From: Vogesella fluminis | GTDB lineage: Bacteria > Pseudomonadota > Gammaproteobacteria > Burkholderiales > Chromobacteriaceae | NCBI RefSeq assembly: GCF_014652335.1 | Contig: NZ_BMYP01000015.1 | Coordinates: 20,011 to 84,010, forward strand | Direction: 5' to 3' | Length of the DNA: 64,000 nucleotides | Shown here: piece after piece, positions 19,636 to 31,234 of the stretch | How positions within the stretch are numbered: the stretch's first letter is position 1 | How the letters are laid out: the number at the start of each line of letters is the position of its first letter | The notes under the pieces: generated by a model | What the model was told of the DNA's origin: nothing | Seen by the model: the letters and a program-made list of their open reading frames with translations, nothing else | Database searches by the model: none | Program-made: the position numbers and the translations under genes

Positions 19636-20699
19636 GACTGTTCTCCATATTGCCGGTCCAGCCAGTCGCGGTAACGGCCGCTGCTGACGCCCGCGACCCA
19701 GTCCGGGTTGTCCAGATACCACTGCACGGTCTTGCGGATGCCGGAGTCGAAGGTTTCGGCCGGTTTCCAGCCCAGCTCGCGCTGCAGCTTGCGTGCGTCG
19801 ATGGCGTAGCGGCGGTCGTGGCCGGGGCGGTCCTGCACATGGCTGATCTGTTCGGCGTAGCTCTTGCCATCGGCGCGCGGCCGCAATTCGTCCAGCAGGC
19901 GGCAGATGGTACGCACCACGTCGAGGTTGGTTTTTTCGTTCCAGCCGCCGACGTTGTAGGTCTCGCCCGGTGCGCCGGCGTCCAGCACGCGGCGGATGGC
20001 GGCGCAGTGGTCGGTGACAAACAGCCAGTCACGGATCTGCTGGCCGTCGCCGTAAACCGGCAGCGGCTTGCCGGCCAGCGCGCCCAGGATCACCAGCGGG
20101 ATCAGCTTCTCGGGGAAGTGGTAGGGGCCGTAGTTGTTGCTGCAGTGGGTGGTCAGTACCGGCAGGCCGTAGCTGTGGTGCCAGGCGCGTACCAGATGGT
20201 CGGCGGCGGCCTTGCTGGCGGAGTAGGGGCTGTTCGGCTGGTAGCGGTGCTGCTCGGTAAACGGGGCGTCGTCTGCGGCCAACGTGCCGTAGACCTCGTC
20301 GGTGGATACGTGCAGCAGGCGGAAGGCGGCCTTGCCGGTGGCGGGCAGCCCGCTCCAGTAGCCGCGCACTGCTTCCAGCAGCTGGAAGGTGCCGACGATA
20401 TTGGTGTCGATGAAGTCGCCGGGGCCGTGCAGTGAGCGGTCGACATGGCTCTCGGCGGCGAAGTGGATCACCGCGCGCGGCTGGTGTTCGGCCAGCAGGC
20501 GGCCCAGCAGCGCGCGGTCGCCGATGTCGCCGTGCACGAAGCGGTGCCGCTCGTCGCCTTGCAGGCTGGCCAGCGTCTGCAGATTGCCGGCGTAGCTCAG
20601 CTTGTCCAGGTTGACGACCGGCTCGTCGCTGCCGGCCAGCCAGTCCAGCACGAAATTGCCGCCGATGAAGCCGGCACCACCGGTTACCAGAATGGTCAT
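19632..20699 (-). CDS. rfbB: dTDP-glucose 4,6-dehydratase
   Basis: RfbB is the second pathway enzyme and the first gene of the operon. The 355-residue extended SDR has the NAD loop [23 protein letters not shown], the catalytic STDEVYG and [15 protein letters not shown]. The start at 20699 follows an AAAGAGC ribosome site; the longer upstream frame is not homologous. The product dTDP-rhamnose would feed O-antigen, exopolysaccharide or rhamnolipid synthesis, whose transferases are not in the window. A motif copy is in frame at 20274-20282. Confidence 0.97.
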   Translation of the reverse strand: MTILVTGGAGFIGGNFVLDWLAGSDEPVVNLDKLSYAGNLQTLASLQGDERHRFVHGDIGDRALLGRLLAEHQPRAVIHFAAESHVDRSLHGPGDFIDTNIVGTFQLLEAVRGYWSGLPATGKAAFRLLHVSTDEVYGTLAADDAPFTEQHRYQPNSPYSASKAAADHLVRAWHHSYGLPVLTTHCSNNYGPYHFPEKLIPLVILGALAGKPLPVYGDGQQIRDWLFVTDHCAAIRRVLDAGAPGETYNVGGWNEKTNLDVVRTICRLLDELRPRADGKSYAEQISHVQDRPGHDRRYAIDARKLQRELGWKPAETFDSGIRKTVQWYLDNPDWVAGVSSGRYRDWLDRQYGEQS

Positions 20700-20891
20700 G
20701 TTGCTCTTTGCTTGCGAAAGTCGATCGGGAAGGTCGCAGTGCGGCGGCGCACCGCCACGGCTCTGCTTGTTGCCGGATTGTACTTGCCTTGGCGGTGCAA
20801 CACGAGCCGCCGGCATCACGCCGGCAGCGGCAAAGCGCAACGGGCAGCCGGCGACCGTTGGCCGCCGGCTGGCCGCATGAACGGCAAGGAC

Positions 20892-21785
20892 TCAGCTGCG
20901 CAGGCCGCGCGCCTTGGCATACTTGGAGCCCGGCTCGCGCACCAGTGCCTCGGCAATGAACCAGGCGGTATCGGCCAGCTGCTCCAGATCCACCCCGGTG
21001 TGATAACCCAGGCCGTGCAGCAGATAGACCACGTCTTCGGTGGCCACATTGCCGGAGGCGCCCTTGGCATACGGGCAGCCGCCCAGCCCGGCCACCGAGC
21101 TGTCGAAGGTGCGCACGCCGGCCTGCAGCGCGGTGTGGATATTGGCGATGGCCATGCCGTAGGTGTCGTGGAAATGGCCGGCCAGCCGGGCTACCGGCAC
21201 CACCTCGCTCACCGCATCCAGCATCGCGGTGACCTTGTTGGGGGTGCCCACGCCGATGGTGTCGCCCAGCGAGATTTCATAGCAGCCCATGCCGTACAGC
21301 GCGCGCGCCACCTCGGCCACCTTGTACGGGGCGATGTCGCCTTCGTACGGGCAGCCCAGCACGCAGGACACATAGCCGCGCACCTTGATGCCTGCGGCCA
21401 GCGCGCGCTTCATCACCGATTCGAAGCGCTGCAGGCTCTCGGCGATGCTGGCGTTGATGTTCTTCTGGCTGAACGCCTCGCTGGCGGCGCCGAACACCGC
21501 GATCTCGCGCACGCCGGCTGCCAGTGCCGCATCCAGCCCCTTGTCGTTGGGCACCAGTACCGGGTAGTCGATGCCGGCATTCAGGTCCAGCGCCGCCAGT
21601 ACTTGGGCGGAGTCCGCCATCTGCGGCACCCACTTGGGCGACACGAAGGCGCCGGCCTCGATGGTGCGCAAGCCGGCTGCGGCCAACCTTTCAATCAGCT
21701 CCAGCTTGGTTGCCAGCGCGACCGTGTGTTTTTCGTTCTGCAGCCCGTCGCGCGGGCCGACTTCGACGATCTTGACGTTTGTCAT
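20892..21785 (-). CDS. mvaB: Hydroxymethylglutaryl-CoA lyase
   Basis: This enzyme cleaves HMG-CoA to acetyl-CoA and acetoacetate, the last step of leucine degradation. The 297-residue TIM barrel has the start [15 protein letters not shown], the metal-binding [11 protein letters not shown] and the catalytic-Cys signature [18 protein letters not shown]. The start at 21785 has an AAAGAGG ribosome site. It is the last gene of the liu-type operon and follows palindromic repeat copy 1. A motif copy lies in frame at 21678-21686. Confidence 0.95.
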   Translation of the reverse strand: MTNVKIVEVGPRDGLQNEKHTVALATKLELIERLAAAGLRTIEAGAFVSPKWVPQMADSAQVLAALDLNAGIDYPVLVPNDKGLDAALAAGVREIAVFGAASEAFSQKNINASIAESLQRFESVMKRALAAGIKVRGYVSCVLGCPYEGDIAPYKVAEVARALYGMGCYEISLGDTIGVGTPNKVTAMLDAVSEVVPVARLAGHFHDTYGMAIANIHTALQAGVRTFDSSVAGLGGCPYAKGASGNVATEDVVYLLHGLGYHTGVDLEQLADTAWFIAEALVREPGSKYAKARGLRS

Positions 21786-21801
21786 ATGAACCTCTTTTCT
21801 T

Positions 21802-21904
21802 GCCACAGAATCCACGGAAGACACAGAAAGAAAACCGGGAGCCCCCACTACCGCCGGTGCTGTCGGTGTCACGCTTTTTCTGTGTTTTCCGTGGATTCTG
21901 TGGC
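21802..21904. repeat. CACAGA-type long palindrome, copy 1 (mccA/mvaB gap)
   Basis: The 26-base left arm starting GCCACAGAATCCACGG (21802-21827) matches the right arm ending GTGGATTCTGTGGC (21879-21904) at 25 of 26 positions. The centre, about 50 bases, is unlike the other copies. It starts 11 bases after the mccA stop. Confidence 0.9.
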
Positions 21905-21915
21905 GAATAAAACGA

Positions 21916-23883
21916 TCAGTCCGCCTCGAAATCCACCAGCTCATCGCCGTCGCTGACCTGCTCGCCGGCGGCAAAGTAGAACGCCAGCACCTTGCCGTCG
22001 GCCGGCGCGGTAATGGTGTGCTCCATCTTCATCGCTTCCAGGATCAGCAGCGGCTCGCCCTTGGCGACCGGCTTGCCGGCTTCGGCCAGCAGTGCCACCA
22101 CGCGGCCCGGCATCGGCGCCTTCATGTGGGTTTCGCCGTGTACGCCTGCTTCTTCATAGGCGTAAGGATCGAGGTAGTCCACGGCAATGCGTTCGCCGCC
22201 GGTAAACAGCACGCGCTGCAAGCCGTGGCGCACCAGCGTGGCCTGCAACTGCTTGCCGCCAAGGTTGGCCGCAAGCCGGTTGCCGTGCAGGCTGGCGCTG
22301 GCGTGGAAGGTGTCATCGCCGATGGTGAGCACAAAGCCCTTGCCGTCGTAACGCAGCAGCACGTCGCAGCGCTCCTCGCCGTGGGTAAAGCCGATGCGGC
22401 GTTCCTGCGTGCCGTTCAGGCGCCAGCCCTGCAGCGCGCCGAAGGCATGGTCGTCGCCGCTGGCTGCGGCCAACGTTTCGCCTACCGCCAGCAGCGCCAG
22501 CTGTTCGCTGGACGGCGCGGCGGGGGCGGGCAGCAGGCTGTCGTGGTAGCGGGCGATCAGGCCGGTGTCCACGTCGCCGCTGGCAAACGCCGGGTTGGCG
22601 GCAATGCGGCGCAGGAAGCGGATATTGGTGGTGACGCCCACCACCTGGTAGGCGGCCAGCGCGGCGTCCAGCTGCTGCAGCGCCGCCTCGCGCGTTTCGC
22701 CCCACACGATCAGCTTGGCGATCATCGGGTCGTAGAACGGCGAAATGGTATCGCCCTGCAGTACGCCGGTATCGACGCGCACGTGGGCGGACTCCGCTGG
22801 CGGCACCAGGTGCACCAGCGTGCCGGTAGCCGGCAGGAAACCCTTGTCCGGGTCCTCGGCGTAGATGCGTGCCTCGATGCTGTGGCCGTGGATCGCCAGC
22901 TGTGGCTGTTGCAGCGGCAAAGCTTGGCCGCAGGCCACTTTCAGCTGCCACGCCACCAGATCCTGGCCGGTGATCATCTCGGTAACCGGATGCTCCACCT
23001 GCAGGCGGGTGTTCATTTCCATGAAGTAGAACTGCCCCGACTCCACATCCATGATGAATTCCACGGTGCCGGCGCCGACATAGCCGACGGCGCGGGCGGC
23101 CGCTACCGCCGCTTCGCCCATCGCCTGGCGGGTTGCCGCCGGCAGGTGCGGCGCCGGCGCTTCTTCCAGCACTTTCTGGTGGCGGCGCTGCACCGAGCAG
23201 TCGCGCTCGAACAGGTAGACACAGCCGCCCAGGCTGTCGGCGAAGACCTGTATCTCCACGTGGCGCGGGCGGGTCAGGTATTTCTCCACCAGCACCTTGT
23301 CGTCGCCGAAGCTGGCGCGCGCCTCGCGCTGGCAGCTGGCCAGCGCGGCGATAAAGTCGTCGCTGCGCTCCACGATGCGCATGCCCTTGCCGCCACCGCC
23401 GGCGCTGGCCTTGATCAGCACCGGGTAGCCCATCTTGTCGGCTTCGGCCTTCAGGAACTGTTCATCCTGATTGTCGCCGTGATAGCCCGGCACCAGCGGC
23501 ACCTTGGCTTTTTCCATTAGCGCCTTGGCGGCGGACTTGCTGCCCATGGCGGCGATGGCGGAAGCCGGCGGGCCGATGAAGGCGATGCCGGCGGCCTCGC
23601 AGGCGGCGGCGAAGTCCTCGTTCTCCGACAGGAAGCCGTAGCCCGGATGCACCGCCTGCGCGCCGCTTTGTTTGGCAATGTCGAGGATCAGGTCGGCCTT
23701 GAGATAGGACTCGGCGGCCGGCGCCGGCCCCAGGCGGTAGGCTTCGTCGGCCAGCTTCACGAAGCGGGCGCTGGCGTCGGCATCGGAATACACCGCCACG
23801 GTGGTCACGCCCATGGCGCGGGCGGTCTTGATCACGCGGCAGGCGATTTCGCCACGGTTGGCGATGAGGATCTTAGTGAACAT
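21916..23883 (-). CDS. mccA: Methylcrotonyl-CoA carboxylase, biotin-carboxylase/biotin-carrier subunit
   Basis: This 655-residue alpha subunit carboxylates biotin and carries it. Residues 1-450 form the biotin carboxylase: [18 protein letters not shown], the ATP-grasp loop [14 protein letters not shown], and [16 protein letters not shown]. The C-terminus is a biotinyl domain with EAMKMEH; the biotinylated lysine is residue 619. Operon context with mccB and isovaleryl-CoA dehydrogenase points to methylcrotonyl-CoA rather than propionyl- or acetyl-CoA. The start at 23883 has a GGGAGACC ribosome site. Three motif copies lie in frame (22265, 22465, 22924). A relic of its 5' end lies 121 bases upstream. 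Confidence 0.93.
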   Translation of the reverse strand: MFTKILIANRGEIACRVIKTARAMGVTTVAVYSDADASARFVKLADEAYRLGPAPAAESYLKADLILDIAKQSGAQAVHPGYGFLSENEDFAAACEAAGIAFIGPPASAIAAMGSKSAAKALMEKAKVPLVPGYHGDNQDEQFLKAEADKMGYPVLIKASAGGGGKGMRIVERSDDFIAALASCQREARASFGDDKVLVEKYLTRPRHVEIQVFADSLGGCVYLFERDCSVQRRHQKVLEEAPAPHLPAATRQAMGEAAVAAARAVGYVGAGTVEFIMDVESGQFYFMEMNTRLQVEHPVTEMITGQDLVAWQLKVACGQALPLQQPQLAIHGHSIEARIYAEDPDKGFLPATGTLVHLVPPAESAHVRVDTGVLQGDTISPFYDPMIAKLIVWGETREAALQQLDAALAAYQVVGVTTNIRFLRRIAANPAFASGDVDTGLIARYHDSLLPAPAAPSSEQLALLAVGETLAAASGDDHAFGALQGWRLNGTQERRIGFTHGEERCDVLLRYDGKGFVLTIGDDTFHASASLHGNRLAANLGGKQLQATLVRHGLQRVLFTGGERIAVDYLDPYAYEEAGVHGETHMKAPMPGRVVALLAEAGKPVAKGEPLLILEAMKMEHTITAPADGKVLAFYFAAGEQVSDGDELVDFEAD

Positions 23884-23968
23884 GGTGGTCTCCCGTGGCG
23901 AACCCGCCGCGGCACATGCGTGCCGCCAGGCGATTTTGCTGCGCAGCTGCGCAGCCTTGCGGCTGCTG

Positions 23969-24004
23969 GTCGCCACGGTTGGCAATCAGAATCTTGGTGA
24001 ACAT
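23969..24004 (-). pseudogene. Duplicated 5' end of mccA (relic)
   Basis: Bases 23970-24007 repeat 23849-23886 with a handful of mismatches and encode the same start, [11 protein letters not shown] followed by D, before the frame loses similarity. A start codon without the rest of the gene therefore lies 121 bases upstream of the true mccA start. It looks like the scar of a duplication or insertion that pushed the original leader away. The frame does not run into mccA. Confidence 0.8.
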
Positions 24005-24034
24005 GGTGCTGGTTACCTGGCTAGTGGTCTGCTC

Positions 24035-24047
24035 AAGGTTGGCCGCA
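24035..24047 (+). repeat. AAGGTTGGCCGCA motif upstream of the mccA relic
   Basis: A full copy lies in the gap between the hydratase and mccA genes, between palindrome copy 2 and the duplicated mccA start. Confidence 0.85.
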
Positions 24048-24101
24048 GCGCGGCTGGCGCAAGGAGTAGGGTAGGCGTGCATGGCATCTCTTCAACTTTT
24101 T

Positions 24102-24180
24102 GCCACAGAACCCACGGAAGACACAGAAGCCTTCACTGGGTACCGGGTTCATGTCGGTGTTGTTCTGTGGTTTCTGTGGC
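24102..24180. repeat. CACAGA-type long palindrome, copy 2 (hydratase/mccA gap)
   Basis: The left arm GCCACAGAACCCACGG and the right arm TCTGTGGTTTCTGTGGC belong to the same family; this is the shortest copy (79 bases). It starts ten bases after the hydratase stop. Confidence 0.85.
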
Positions 24181-24190
24181 TAAAGGGGGA

Positions 24191-24976
24191 TCAAATCCAG
24201 CTGGGTGGACGCTTGTCGAAGAAGGCAGCCAGGCCTTCGCGCGCCTCGTCGGTGACGCGGGTGGCGGCGATGGTGTGCGCGGTGTCGTCCAGCAGCGTGT
24301 CCTCCAGCGGCGAGCCCTGGCGCAGGTCGGCCAGCAATTCCTTGGCGGCGCTCAGCGCGTGCGGGCCGCCACGGACCAGCTCGGCGGCCACCTCGGCGAC
24401 GCGCGCATCCAGCGCCTCGGCCGGCACCACCTCGTGCACCAGACCGATGCGCTCGGCGGTGGCGGCATCGATGCGCTCGGCGGTCAGGAAGTAGCGTCGT
24501 GCCTGGCGCCAGCCGATGGCATCGGCGACATAAGGACCGATGGTGGCCGGAATCAGGCCCAGCCGTACTTCGGTCAGCGCGAATCTGGCGGCGTCGGTGG
24601 CGATGGCGATGTCGCACACCGAGGTCAGGCCGGTGCCGCCGGCCATCGCCGCGCCGTGGATGCGCGCGATCACCGGCTTCTTGCTGCGGTAGATGCCTTT
24701 CAGCATCGCCGCCAGCTTGCGTGCGTCGTCGAGGTTCTGCGCCTCGCTGTAACCGGCGGCGCGGCGCATCCAGTCCAGATCGGCGCCGGCGGAGAAGCTC
24801 TTGCCGCGGCCGGCCAGCACGATCACGCGCACGCCGGCCTCCTCGTTCAGGGTGCGGAAGGCGGCGGTGAGATCGGCGATCAGGTGCTCGTTCATCGCGT
24901 TGTGCAGCTCCGGGCGGTTCATCCACACGGTGGCGACCTGGCCGGCGCGTTCGATTTCCAAAGTGCTGTAAGTCAT
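24191..24976 (-). CDS. liuC: Enoyl-CoA hydratase family, probable methylglutaconyl-CoA hydratase
   Basis: This 261-residue crotonase has the oxyanion-hole segments GRGKSFSAGADLDWM and IHGAAMAGGTGLTSVCDIAIA, with LGLIPATIGPYV. Position in the operon assigns it to hydration of 3-methylglutaconyl-CoA to HMG-CoA. Sequence alone would allow other enoyl-CoA substrates. The start at 24976 is preceded by GAAAGG; the frame extends 15 codons upstream into palindrome copy 3, which is unlikely to be translated. Confidence 0.88.
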   Translation of the reverse strand: MTYSTLEIERAGQVATVWMNRPELHNAMNEHLIADLTAAFRTLNEEAGVRVIVLAGRGKSFSAGADLDWMRRAAGYSEAQNLDDARKLAAMLKGIYRSKKPVIARIHGAAMAGGTGLTSVCDIAIATDAARFALTEVRLGLIPATIGPYVADAIGWRQARRYFLTAERIDAATAERIGLVHEVVPAEALDARVAEVAAELVRGGPHALSAAKELLADLRQGSPLEDTLLDDTAHTIAATRVTDEAREGLAAFFDKRPPSWI

Positions 24977-24997
24977 TGGAAAACCTTTCTTTTCTTT

Positions 24998-25108
24998 GCC
25001 ACAGAAACCACAGAAGGACACAGAAAAATGCTTTTATTGAGAGGAGGATTCATCCGCTTGGCAGCGGTTTTCATTGCTTTTGTCCGTGTTTTCCGTGGGT
25101 TCTGTGGC
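24998..25108. repeat. CACAGA-type long palindrome, copy 3 (mccB/hydratase gap)
   Basis: The arms start GCCACAGAAACCACAG and end CCGTGGGTTCTGTGGC. It starts ten bases after the mccB stop and ends 21 bases before the hydratase ATG. Confidence 0.88.
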
Positions 25109-25118
25109 TAATCAAAAA

Positions 25119-26717
25119 TCACATCCGGAACACGCCAAAGCGTGTCTTCTCCACCGGTGCCGACAGGCTGGCTTCCAGCGCCAGACTCAACACCTCGCGC
25201 GTCTGTGCCGGGTCGATCACGCCGTCGTCCCACAGCCGTGCGCTGGCGTAGTAGGGGTGGCCCTGCTGCTCGTACTGTTCGCGCACCGGCGCTTTCAGCG
25301 CTTCTTCCTGCTCTGGCGTGAAGGCGTCGCCCAGTTGTTCCTTCTTCACCTGCGCCAGCACGCCGGCGGCCTGTTCGCCGCCCATTACCGAGATGCGGCT
25401 GTTCGGCCACATCCACAGGAAGCGCGGCGAGTAGGCGCGGCCGCACATGCCGTAGTTGCCGGCGCCGAAGCTGCCGCCGATCAGCACCGTGAACTTGGGC
25501 ACGCTGGCGCAGGCCACAGCGGTCACCAGCTTGGCGCCGTCCTTGGCGATGCCGCCGTTCTCGTACTTCTTGCCGACCATGAAGCCGGTGATGTTCTGCA
25601 GGAACACCAGCGGGATGCCGCGCTGACAGCACAGCTCGACGAAGTGCGCGCCCTTGAGCGCGGATTCGCTGAACAGGATGCCGTTGTTGGCGATGATGCC
25701 GACGCGGTAGCCGTTCAGGCGGGCAAAGCCGGTAACGAGAGTTGTTCCGTAGTTCTGCTTGAATTCGTCGAAGTCGGAGTCGTCCACCAGGCGGGCGATG
25801 ATCTCGCGCACGTCGAACGGCTTTTTCGGATCGGCCGGGATCACGCCGTAGATTTCCTCCGCGGCGTAGCGCGGTGGCTTCGGCTCGGCGCGGTCCATCT
25901 CGCCCTGTTTCTTCCAGTTGAGGTCGGACACGATGCGGCGGGCGATGGCCAGCGCATGGGCATCGTTCTGCGCCAGGTGGTCGGCCACGCCGGAAATCCG
26001 GGTATGCACGTCGCCGCCGCCCAGCTCTTCCGCGGTCACCACCTCGCCGGTGGCCGCCTTCACCAGCGGCGGACCGCCGAGGAAGATGGTGCCCTGGTCC
26101 TTGACGATCACCGTCTCGTCGCTCATCGCCGGCACATAGGCACCGCCGGCGGTGCAGCTGCCCATCACCACCGCGATCTGCGGGATGCCGTCGGCAGACA
26201 GCTTGGCCTGGTTGTAGAAGATGCGGCCGAAGTGGTCGCGATCGGGGAACACCTCGTCCTGCAGCGGCAGGAAGGCGCCGCCGGAATCGACCAGATAGAC
26301 GCAGGGCAGGCGGTTGTCGCCGGCGATCTCCTGCGCGCGCAGGTGCTTCTTCACCGTCAGCGGGTAGTAGGTGCCGCCCTTGACGGTGGCGTCGTTGGCG
26401 ATGATCAGGCACTCGACGCCGGCGATGCGGCCAACCCCGGTGATGACGCCGGCGCCGGGCGCGTCGTCGCCGTACATGCCGTAGGCGGCCAGTTGCGACA
26501 GCTCCAGGAACGGGCTGCCGGCGTCCAGCAGCAGGTCGATGCGTTCGCGCGGCAGCAGCTTGCCGCGGGCGACGTGCTTGGCGCGGGCCTTGTCGCCGCC
26601 ACCCAGCGCCGCGCGGGCGACTTTCTCTTTCAGGTCGGCCACCAGCGCGCGCATCTTGTCGGCGTTGGCCGCAAAGTCGGCGGCGCGGGGGGAGAGCTTG
26701 GATTCGATGATGGGCAT
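25119..26717 (-). CDS. mccB: Methylcrotonyl-CoA carboxylase, carboxyltransferase subunit
   Basis: This 532-residue beta subunit transfers CO2 from biotin to 3-methylcrotonyl-CoA. It contains the carboxyltransferase marks [76 protein letters not shown] and [16 protein letters not shown]. The QDEVFP and FLELS segments are typical of methylcrotonyl- rather than propionyl-CoA carboxylases. It works with mccA. A motif copy is in frame at 26665-26673. Confidence 0.96.
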   Translation of the reverse strand: MPIIESKLSPRAADFAANADKMRALVADLKEKVARAALGGGDKARAKHVARGKLLPRERIDLLLDAGSPFLELSQLAAYGMYGDDAPGAGVITGVGRIAGVECLIIANDATVKGGTYYPLTVKKHLRAQEIAGDNRLPCVYLVDSGGAFLPLQDEVFPDRDHFGRIFYNQAKLSADGIPQIAVVMGSCTAGGAYVPAMSDETVIVKDQGTIFLGGPPLVKAATGEVVTAEELGGGDVHTRISGVADHLAQNDAHALAIARRIVSDLNWKKQGEMDRAEPKPPRYAAEEIYGVIPADPKKPFDVREIIARLVDDSDFDEFKQNYGTTLVTGFARLNGYRVGIIANNGILFSESALKGAHFVELCCQRGIPLVFLQNITGFMVGKKYENGGIAKDGAKLVTAVACASVPKFTVLIGGSFGAGNYGMCGRAYSPRFLWMWPNSRISVMGGEQAAGVLAQVKKEQLGDAFTPEQEEALKAPVREQYEQQGHPYYASARLWDDGVIDPAQTREVLSLALEASLSAPVEKTRFGVFRM

Positions 26718-26740
26718 GATCTGGAAGACCTTTTGTTTTT

Positions 26741-26833
26741 GCCACAGAATCCACAGAAACCATGGAAAAGAACAGCAAGAAAACAGCGGTTTGAACGGCT
26801 GGTTTAGTCTGTGTTTTCCGTGGATTCTGTGGC
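26741..26833. repeat. CACAGA-type long palindrome, copy 4 (ivd/mccB gap)
   Basis: The arms start GCCACAGAATCCACAG and end CCGTGGATTCTGTGGC. It starts ten bases after the isovaleryl-CoA dehydrogenase stop and ends 23 bases before the mccB ATG. Confidence 0.9.
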
Positions 26834-26843
26834 GAAAAGAGGG

Positions 26844-28013
26844 TTAGCGGGTCTCGGCCATCAGTTCGCGGCCGATCAGCCAGCGGCGGATTTCGCTGGT
26901 GCCGGCGCCGATCTCGTACAGCTTGGCGTCGCGCAGCAGGCGGCCGGTGGGGTATTCGTTGATATAGCCGTTGCCGCCCAGGCACTGGATGGCGTCCAGC
27001 GCCATCTGCGTGGCGTTCTCGGCGGCGTAGAGGATGGCGCCGGCGGCGTCCTTGCGCGTCTGGCGTCCCGACTCGCCACGGTCCAGCGCCTGGCCGACGG
27101 CGTAGACGTAGGCGCGGCTGGCGGACAGCTTCACGTACATGTCGGCCAGTTTGCCCTGCATCAGCTGGAAGTCGCCGATGGCCTGGCCGAACTGCTGGCG
27201 CTCGTTCAGGTACGGCACCACCACGTCCATGCAGCCCTGCATGATACCCAGCGGACCGGCGGACAGTACCGCGCGCTCGAAGTCGAGGCCGCTCATCAGC
27301 ACCTTGACGCCGTTGCCCTCGCCGCCCAGCACGTTGGCCGCAGGCACGAAGCAGTCGTCGAAGAAGATCGGGTAGGTGTTGGAGCCGCGCATGCCCAGCT
27401 TGTCCAGCTTGCTGCCGTGGCTGAAGCCGGCAAAGCCTTTCTCGACGATGAAGGCGGTGATGCCTTTCGCGCCGGCGCCCACGTCGGTCTTGGCGTACAC
27501 CACCAGCGTGTCGGCATCGCCGCCGTTGGTGATCCACATCTTGCTGCCGTTGAGCTGGTAGCCGCCGGCCACCTTGTCGGCGCGCAGCTTCATGCTCACC
27601 ACGTCGGAGCCGGCGTTCGGCTCGGACATCGCCAGCGCGCCGACGTGTTCGCCGGAGATCAGCTTGGGCAGATACTTGCGTTTCTGCTCTTCATTGCCAT
27701 TCTTGTAGATCTGGTTCACGCACAGGTTGGAGTGCGCGCCGTAGGAGAGGGCGACCGAGGCGCTGGCGCGGGAGATTTCCTCCATCGCGATCATGTGCGC
27801 GAGGTAGCCCATGTTGGCGCCGCCGTATTCCTCGCTGACGGTGATGCCCAAGAGGCCCAGGTCGCCGAACTTCTTCCACAGGTCGGCCGGGAACAGGTTG
27901 TCGCGGTCGATGTCGGCGGCGCGCGGCGCGATCTCGCTCTGGGCGAAGTCGCGCACCGTTTCGCGCAGCATGTCGTAGGTGTCACCGTGGGCAAAGCGCA
28001 AGCTGCTGTACAT
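26844..28013 (-). CDS. liuA: Isovaleryl-CoA dehydrogenase
   Basis: This 389-residue FAD-dependent acyl-CoA dehydrogenase opens the operon and converts isovaleryl-CoA to 3-methylcrotonyl-CoA. Family marks are [89 protein letters not shown]. It starts about 125 bases downstream of a LiuR-type operator. A motif copy is in frame at 27334-27342. Confidence 0.96.
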   Translation of the reverse strand: MYSSLRFAHGDTYDMLRETVRDFAQSEIAPRAADIDRDNLFPADLWKKFGDLGLLGITVSEEYGGANMGYLAHMIAMEEISRASASVALSYGAHSNLCVNQIYKNGNEEQKRKYLPKLISGEHVGALAMSEPNAGSDVVSMKLRADKVAGGYQLNGSKMWITNGGDADTLVVYAKTDVGAGAKGITAFIVEKGFAGFSHGSKLDKLGMRGSNTYPIFFDDCFVPAANVLGGEGNGVKVLMSGLDFERAVLSAGPLGIMQGCMDVVVPYLNERQQFGQAIGDFQLMQGKLADMYVKLSASRAYVYAVGQALDRGESGRQTRKDAAGAILYAAENATQMALDAIQCLGGNGYINEYPTGRLLRDAKLYEIGAGTSEIRRWLIGRELMAETR

Positions 28014-28136
28014 GTGTCTCTCCTTTATGCGAACTGCCCGGTGCCGTTGGCATCTCGTGGCGGCTATCTCTGTGTTGTAGCGGATGGTGGCGATTGCGCC
28101 ATCTGCGCTGCGGCATCACTTAATCTTGAATTACGC

Positions 28137-28151
28137 TTACGTTAACGTCAA
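28137..28151 (-). promoter_or_regulatory. LiuR-type operator upstream of liuA
   Basis: TTACGTTAACGTCAA is an inverted repeat around GTTAAC that closely matches the second site next to liuR. On the minus strand its edge TTGACG could serve as a -35 element, with the repeat lying in the spacer, as is usual for MerR regulators. Confidence 0.8.
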
Positions 28152-28192
28152 TACGAAATGACGAGACCATCCACCGGGATGGCGGGAAAGCC

Positions 28193-28594
28193 TCAGTTTG
28201 TGGCGTCCTTGCCGGTCATGGTGTCGATCACCTGGCGGCAGTGGCCTTCCAACACCACGATCTCGGACAGTACCGCGTCGATGTCGTTGCGCTGTTCTTC
28301 CAGCTGCTTCTTGCGCTCGGACAACAGTTGCAGCAGCTTCAGCGACTGGCTGGCCTCGTCGCGCGCCAGCTCGTACAGGTCCAGGATCTCGCGGATCTCC
28401 GACAGCGCGAGGCCGATGCGCTTGCCGCGCAGGATCAGCTTCAGCCGCGCGCGGTCGCGGTGGGTAAACAGGCGCTGGCGGCCTTCGCGCTGCGGCTCGA
28501 TCAGGCCCTGTTCCTCGTAGAAGCGGATGGTGCGCAGGGTGATGTCGAAATCCCGTGCCAGGTCGGAAATGGTGAAAAGGCGTTCTTCGCTCAT
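28193..28594 (-). CDS. liuR: MerR-family regulator of leucine/isovalerate catabolism (LiuR-like)
   Basis: This 133-residue MerR protein has the N-terminal wing-helix FTISDLARDFDITLRTIRFYEEQGLIEPQREGRQRLFTHRDRARLKLILRGKRIGLALSEI, then a coiled coil (residues 85-115) and a short effector region. It lacks a metal-binding Cys cluster, consistent with sensing an organic or CoA effector. The ribosome site AGGAACC precedes the ATG. It is encoded between two near-identical palindromes that it most likely binds, one before liuA and one before itself and the divergent synthetase. Confidence 0.92.
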   Translation of the reverse strand: MSEERLFTISDLARDFDITLRTIRFYEEQGLIEPQREGRQRLFTHRDRARLKLILRGKRIGLALSEIREILDLYELARDEASQSLKLLQLLSERKKQLEEQRNDIDAVLSEIVVLEGHCRQVIDTMTGKDATN

Positions 28595-28660
28595 GATGGT
28601 TCCTGTTGGTCTGGCGCGATTGTAGCGTTTTTTGCCGGCCTTGCCGCGACAAGGCTTGAG

Positions 28661-28676
28661 ATTACGTTAACGTAAT
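28661..28676. promoter_or_regulatory. LiuR-type operator between liuR and the acyl-CoA synthetase
   Basis: ATTACGTTAACGTAAT is a perfect 16-base palindrome, 66 bases before the liuR start and 50 before the divergent synthetase start, so it could control both. Confidence 0.85.
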
Positions 28677-28726
28677 AGTAAGTTAGCGGCAAAGCGATAA
28701 CAGCACAATGCAACGGAGAACACACC

Positions 28727-30427
<1,701 letters not shown>

Positions 30428-30462
30428 TGCGCCGGCGCCCTGCGGCGCGCCGGGGCAGCAAC

Positions 30463-30499
30463 AGCCGTGCGCGGTGTCGCCACCGCCACGGCTTTTTTT
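30463..30499 (+). terminator. Terminator of the acyl-CoA synthetase gene
   Basis: AGCCGTG and CACGGCT, then GCGGTG and CACCGC after a one-base bulge, form a 13-pair stem with a TCGC loop, followed by T6-7. A palindromic motif pair starts inside the T-run. Confidence 0.9.
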
Positions 30500-30519
30500 G
30501 CGGCCAACGTTGGCCGCAA
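30498..30519. repeat. 22-bp palindromic motif pair after the terminator
   Basis: Two TTGGCCGCA copies form a perfect palindrome directly abutting the T-run of the preceding terminator. Confidence 0.9.
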
Positions 30520-30647
30520 GCACTAGCGGCCGACCGGCGCGCGGCGCGGTTGCGAGTGCCGGTTCGTGTCCGGTGCGCCTTGGCATCGGTGGGTGGCAAA
30601 CGCTGCGGCCAGGCGCTCACCAGCTGCCGGCCGGCGACCACCAGCGC

Positions 30648-30974
30648 CTAGGTCCCCCCTACGTGCCAGCTCAGCACCTCGCGCTGTTCTTCCTCCTCGG
30701 CACGCGCCGTGGCGAGGCGATCCTGCTCCATTTGGGCACGTATGTTGTCCGGTAGCGCAGCCATGGCATCGGAGATGGCGGCAGCGAGCAGATCGCCGAT
30801 CATGCATGCAGGATCGCGCTGTCGCAGGTGTGCCAGCGCCTCCAGATCGCGCACCAGCGCCGCCGGCACCGGACCGGATACATTGCGTACCGAGGAGCTG
30901 CGCAGGTCACAGCTATAGGCGCTGGCGGTGCCGCTGCACCAGCTGGCAACCAGTTCATTGATTTTCTCACCCAT
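30648..30974 (-). CDS. Unknown small protein
   Basis: This 108-residue protein is not recognised. The start at 30974 is chosen for its GGAGG ribosome site nine bases upstream; the frame extends to 31061 without one. The N-terminus MGEKINELVASWCSGTASAYSCDLRS contains two Cys. The middle (ALVRDLEALAHLRQRDPACMIGDLLAAAISDAMAALP) is helical, and the end is a charged Glu-rich helix. It appears cytoplasmic and is divergent from the small gene at 31235. Confidence 0.6.
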   Translation of the reverse strand: MGEKINELVASWCSGTASAYSCDLRSSSVRNVSGPVPAALVRDLEALAHLRQRDPACMIGDLLAAAISDAMAALPDNIRAQMEQDRLATARAEEEEQREVLSWHVGGT

Positions 30975-31115
30975 GGTCTCTGCCTCCGTATCGGTTTCGG
31001 GCGCACCAATGCTGCACCCATAGTGCTTTATAGCCGCAGTTTGGTTCGGTGGCGGTGCCATGTCTCCGGGCTTGTGCCTGATGATGCCCGTGGGCCCGGG
31101 GCGGGAAAGGGACAG

Positions 31116-31128
31116 ACCAAGGTTGGCC
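31116..31128 (+). repeat. AAGGTTGGCCGCA motif between two unknown genes
   Basis: A full copy lies in the divergent gap 30975-31234. No promoter was identified near it. Confidence 0.85.
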
Positions 31129-31234
31129 GCAATCCTGCAATGCGCGCTGTGTCAGGGTGTGCCGGCGGTGCGGCCGGGCGCGCGCGGCACCATTACTGGC
31201 TACACTCAAGAACAGGGGGCCGGGAGGGTGAATC

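Noticed and set aside
23873..24082. A 69-codon frame containing the mccA start peptide as a real small gene
   Set aside because: Only the 11-12 residues shared with mccA are meaningful and the rest is low-complexity intergenic translation; it is treated as a relic.
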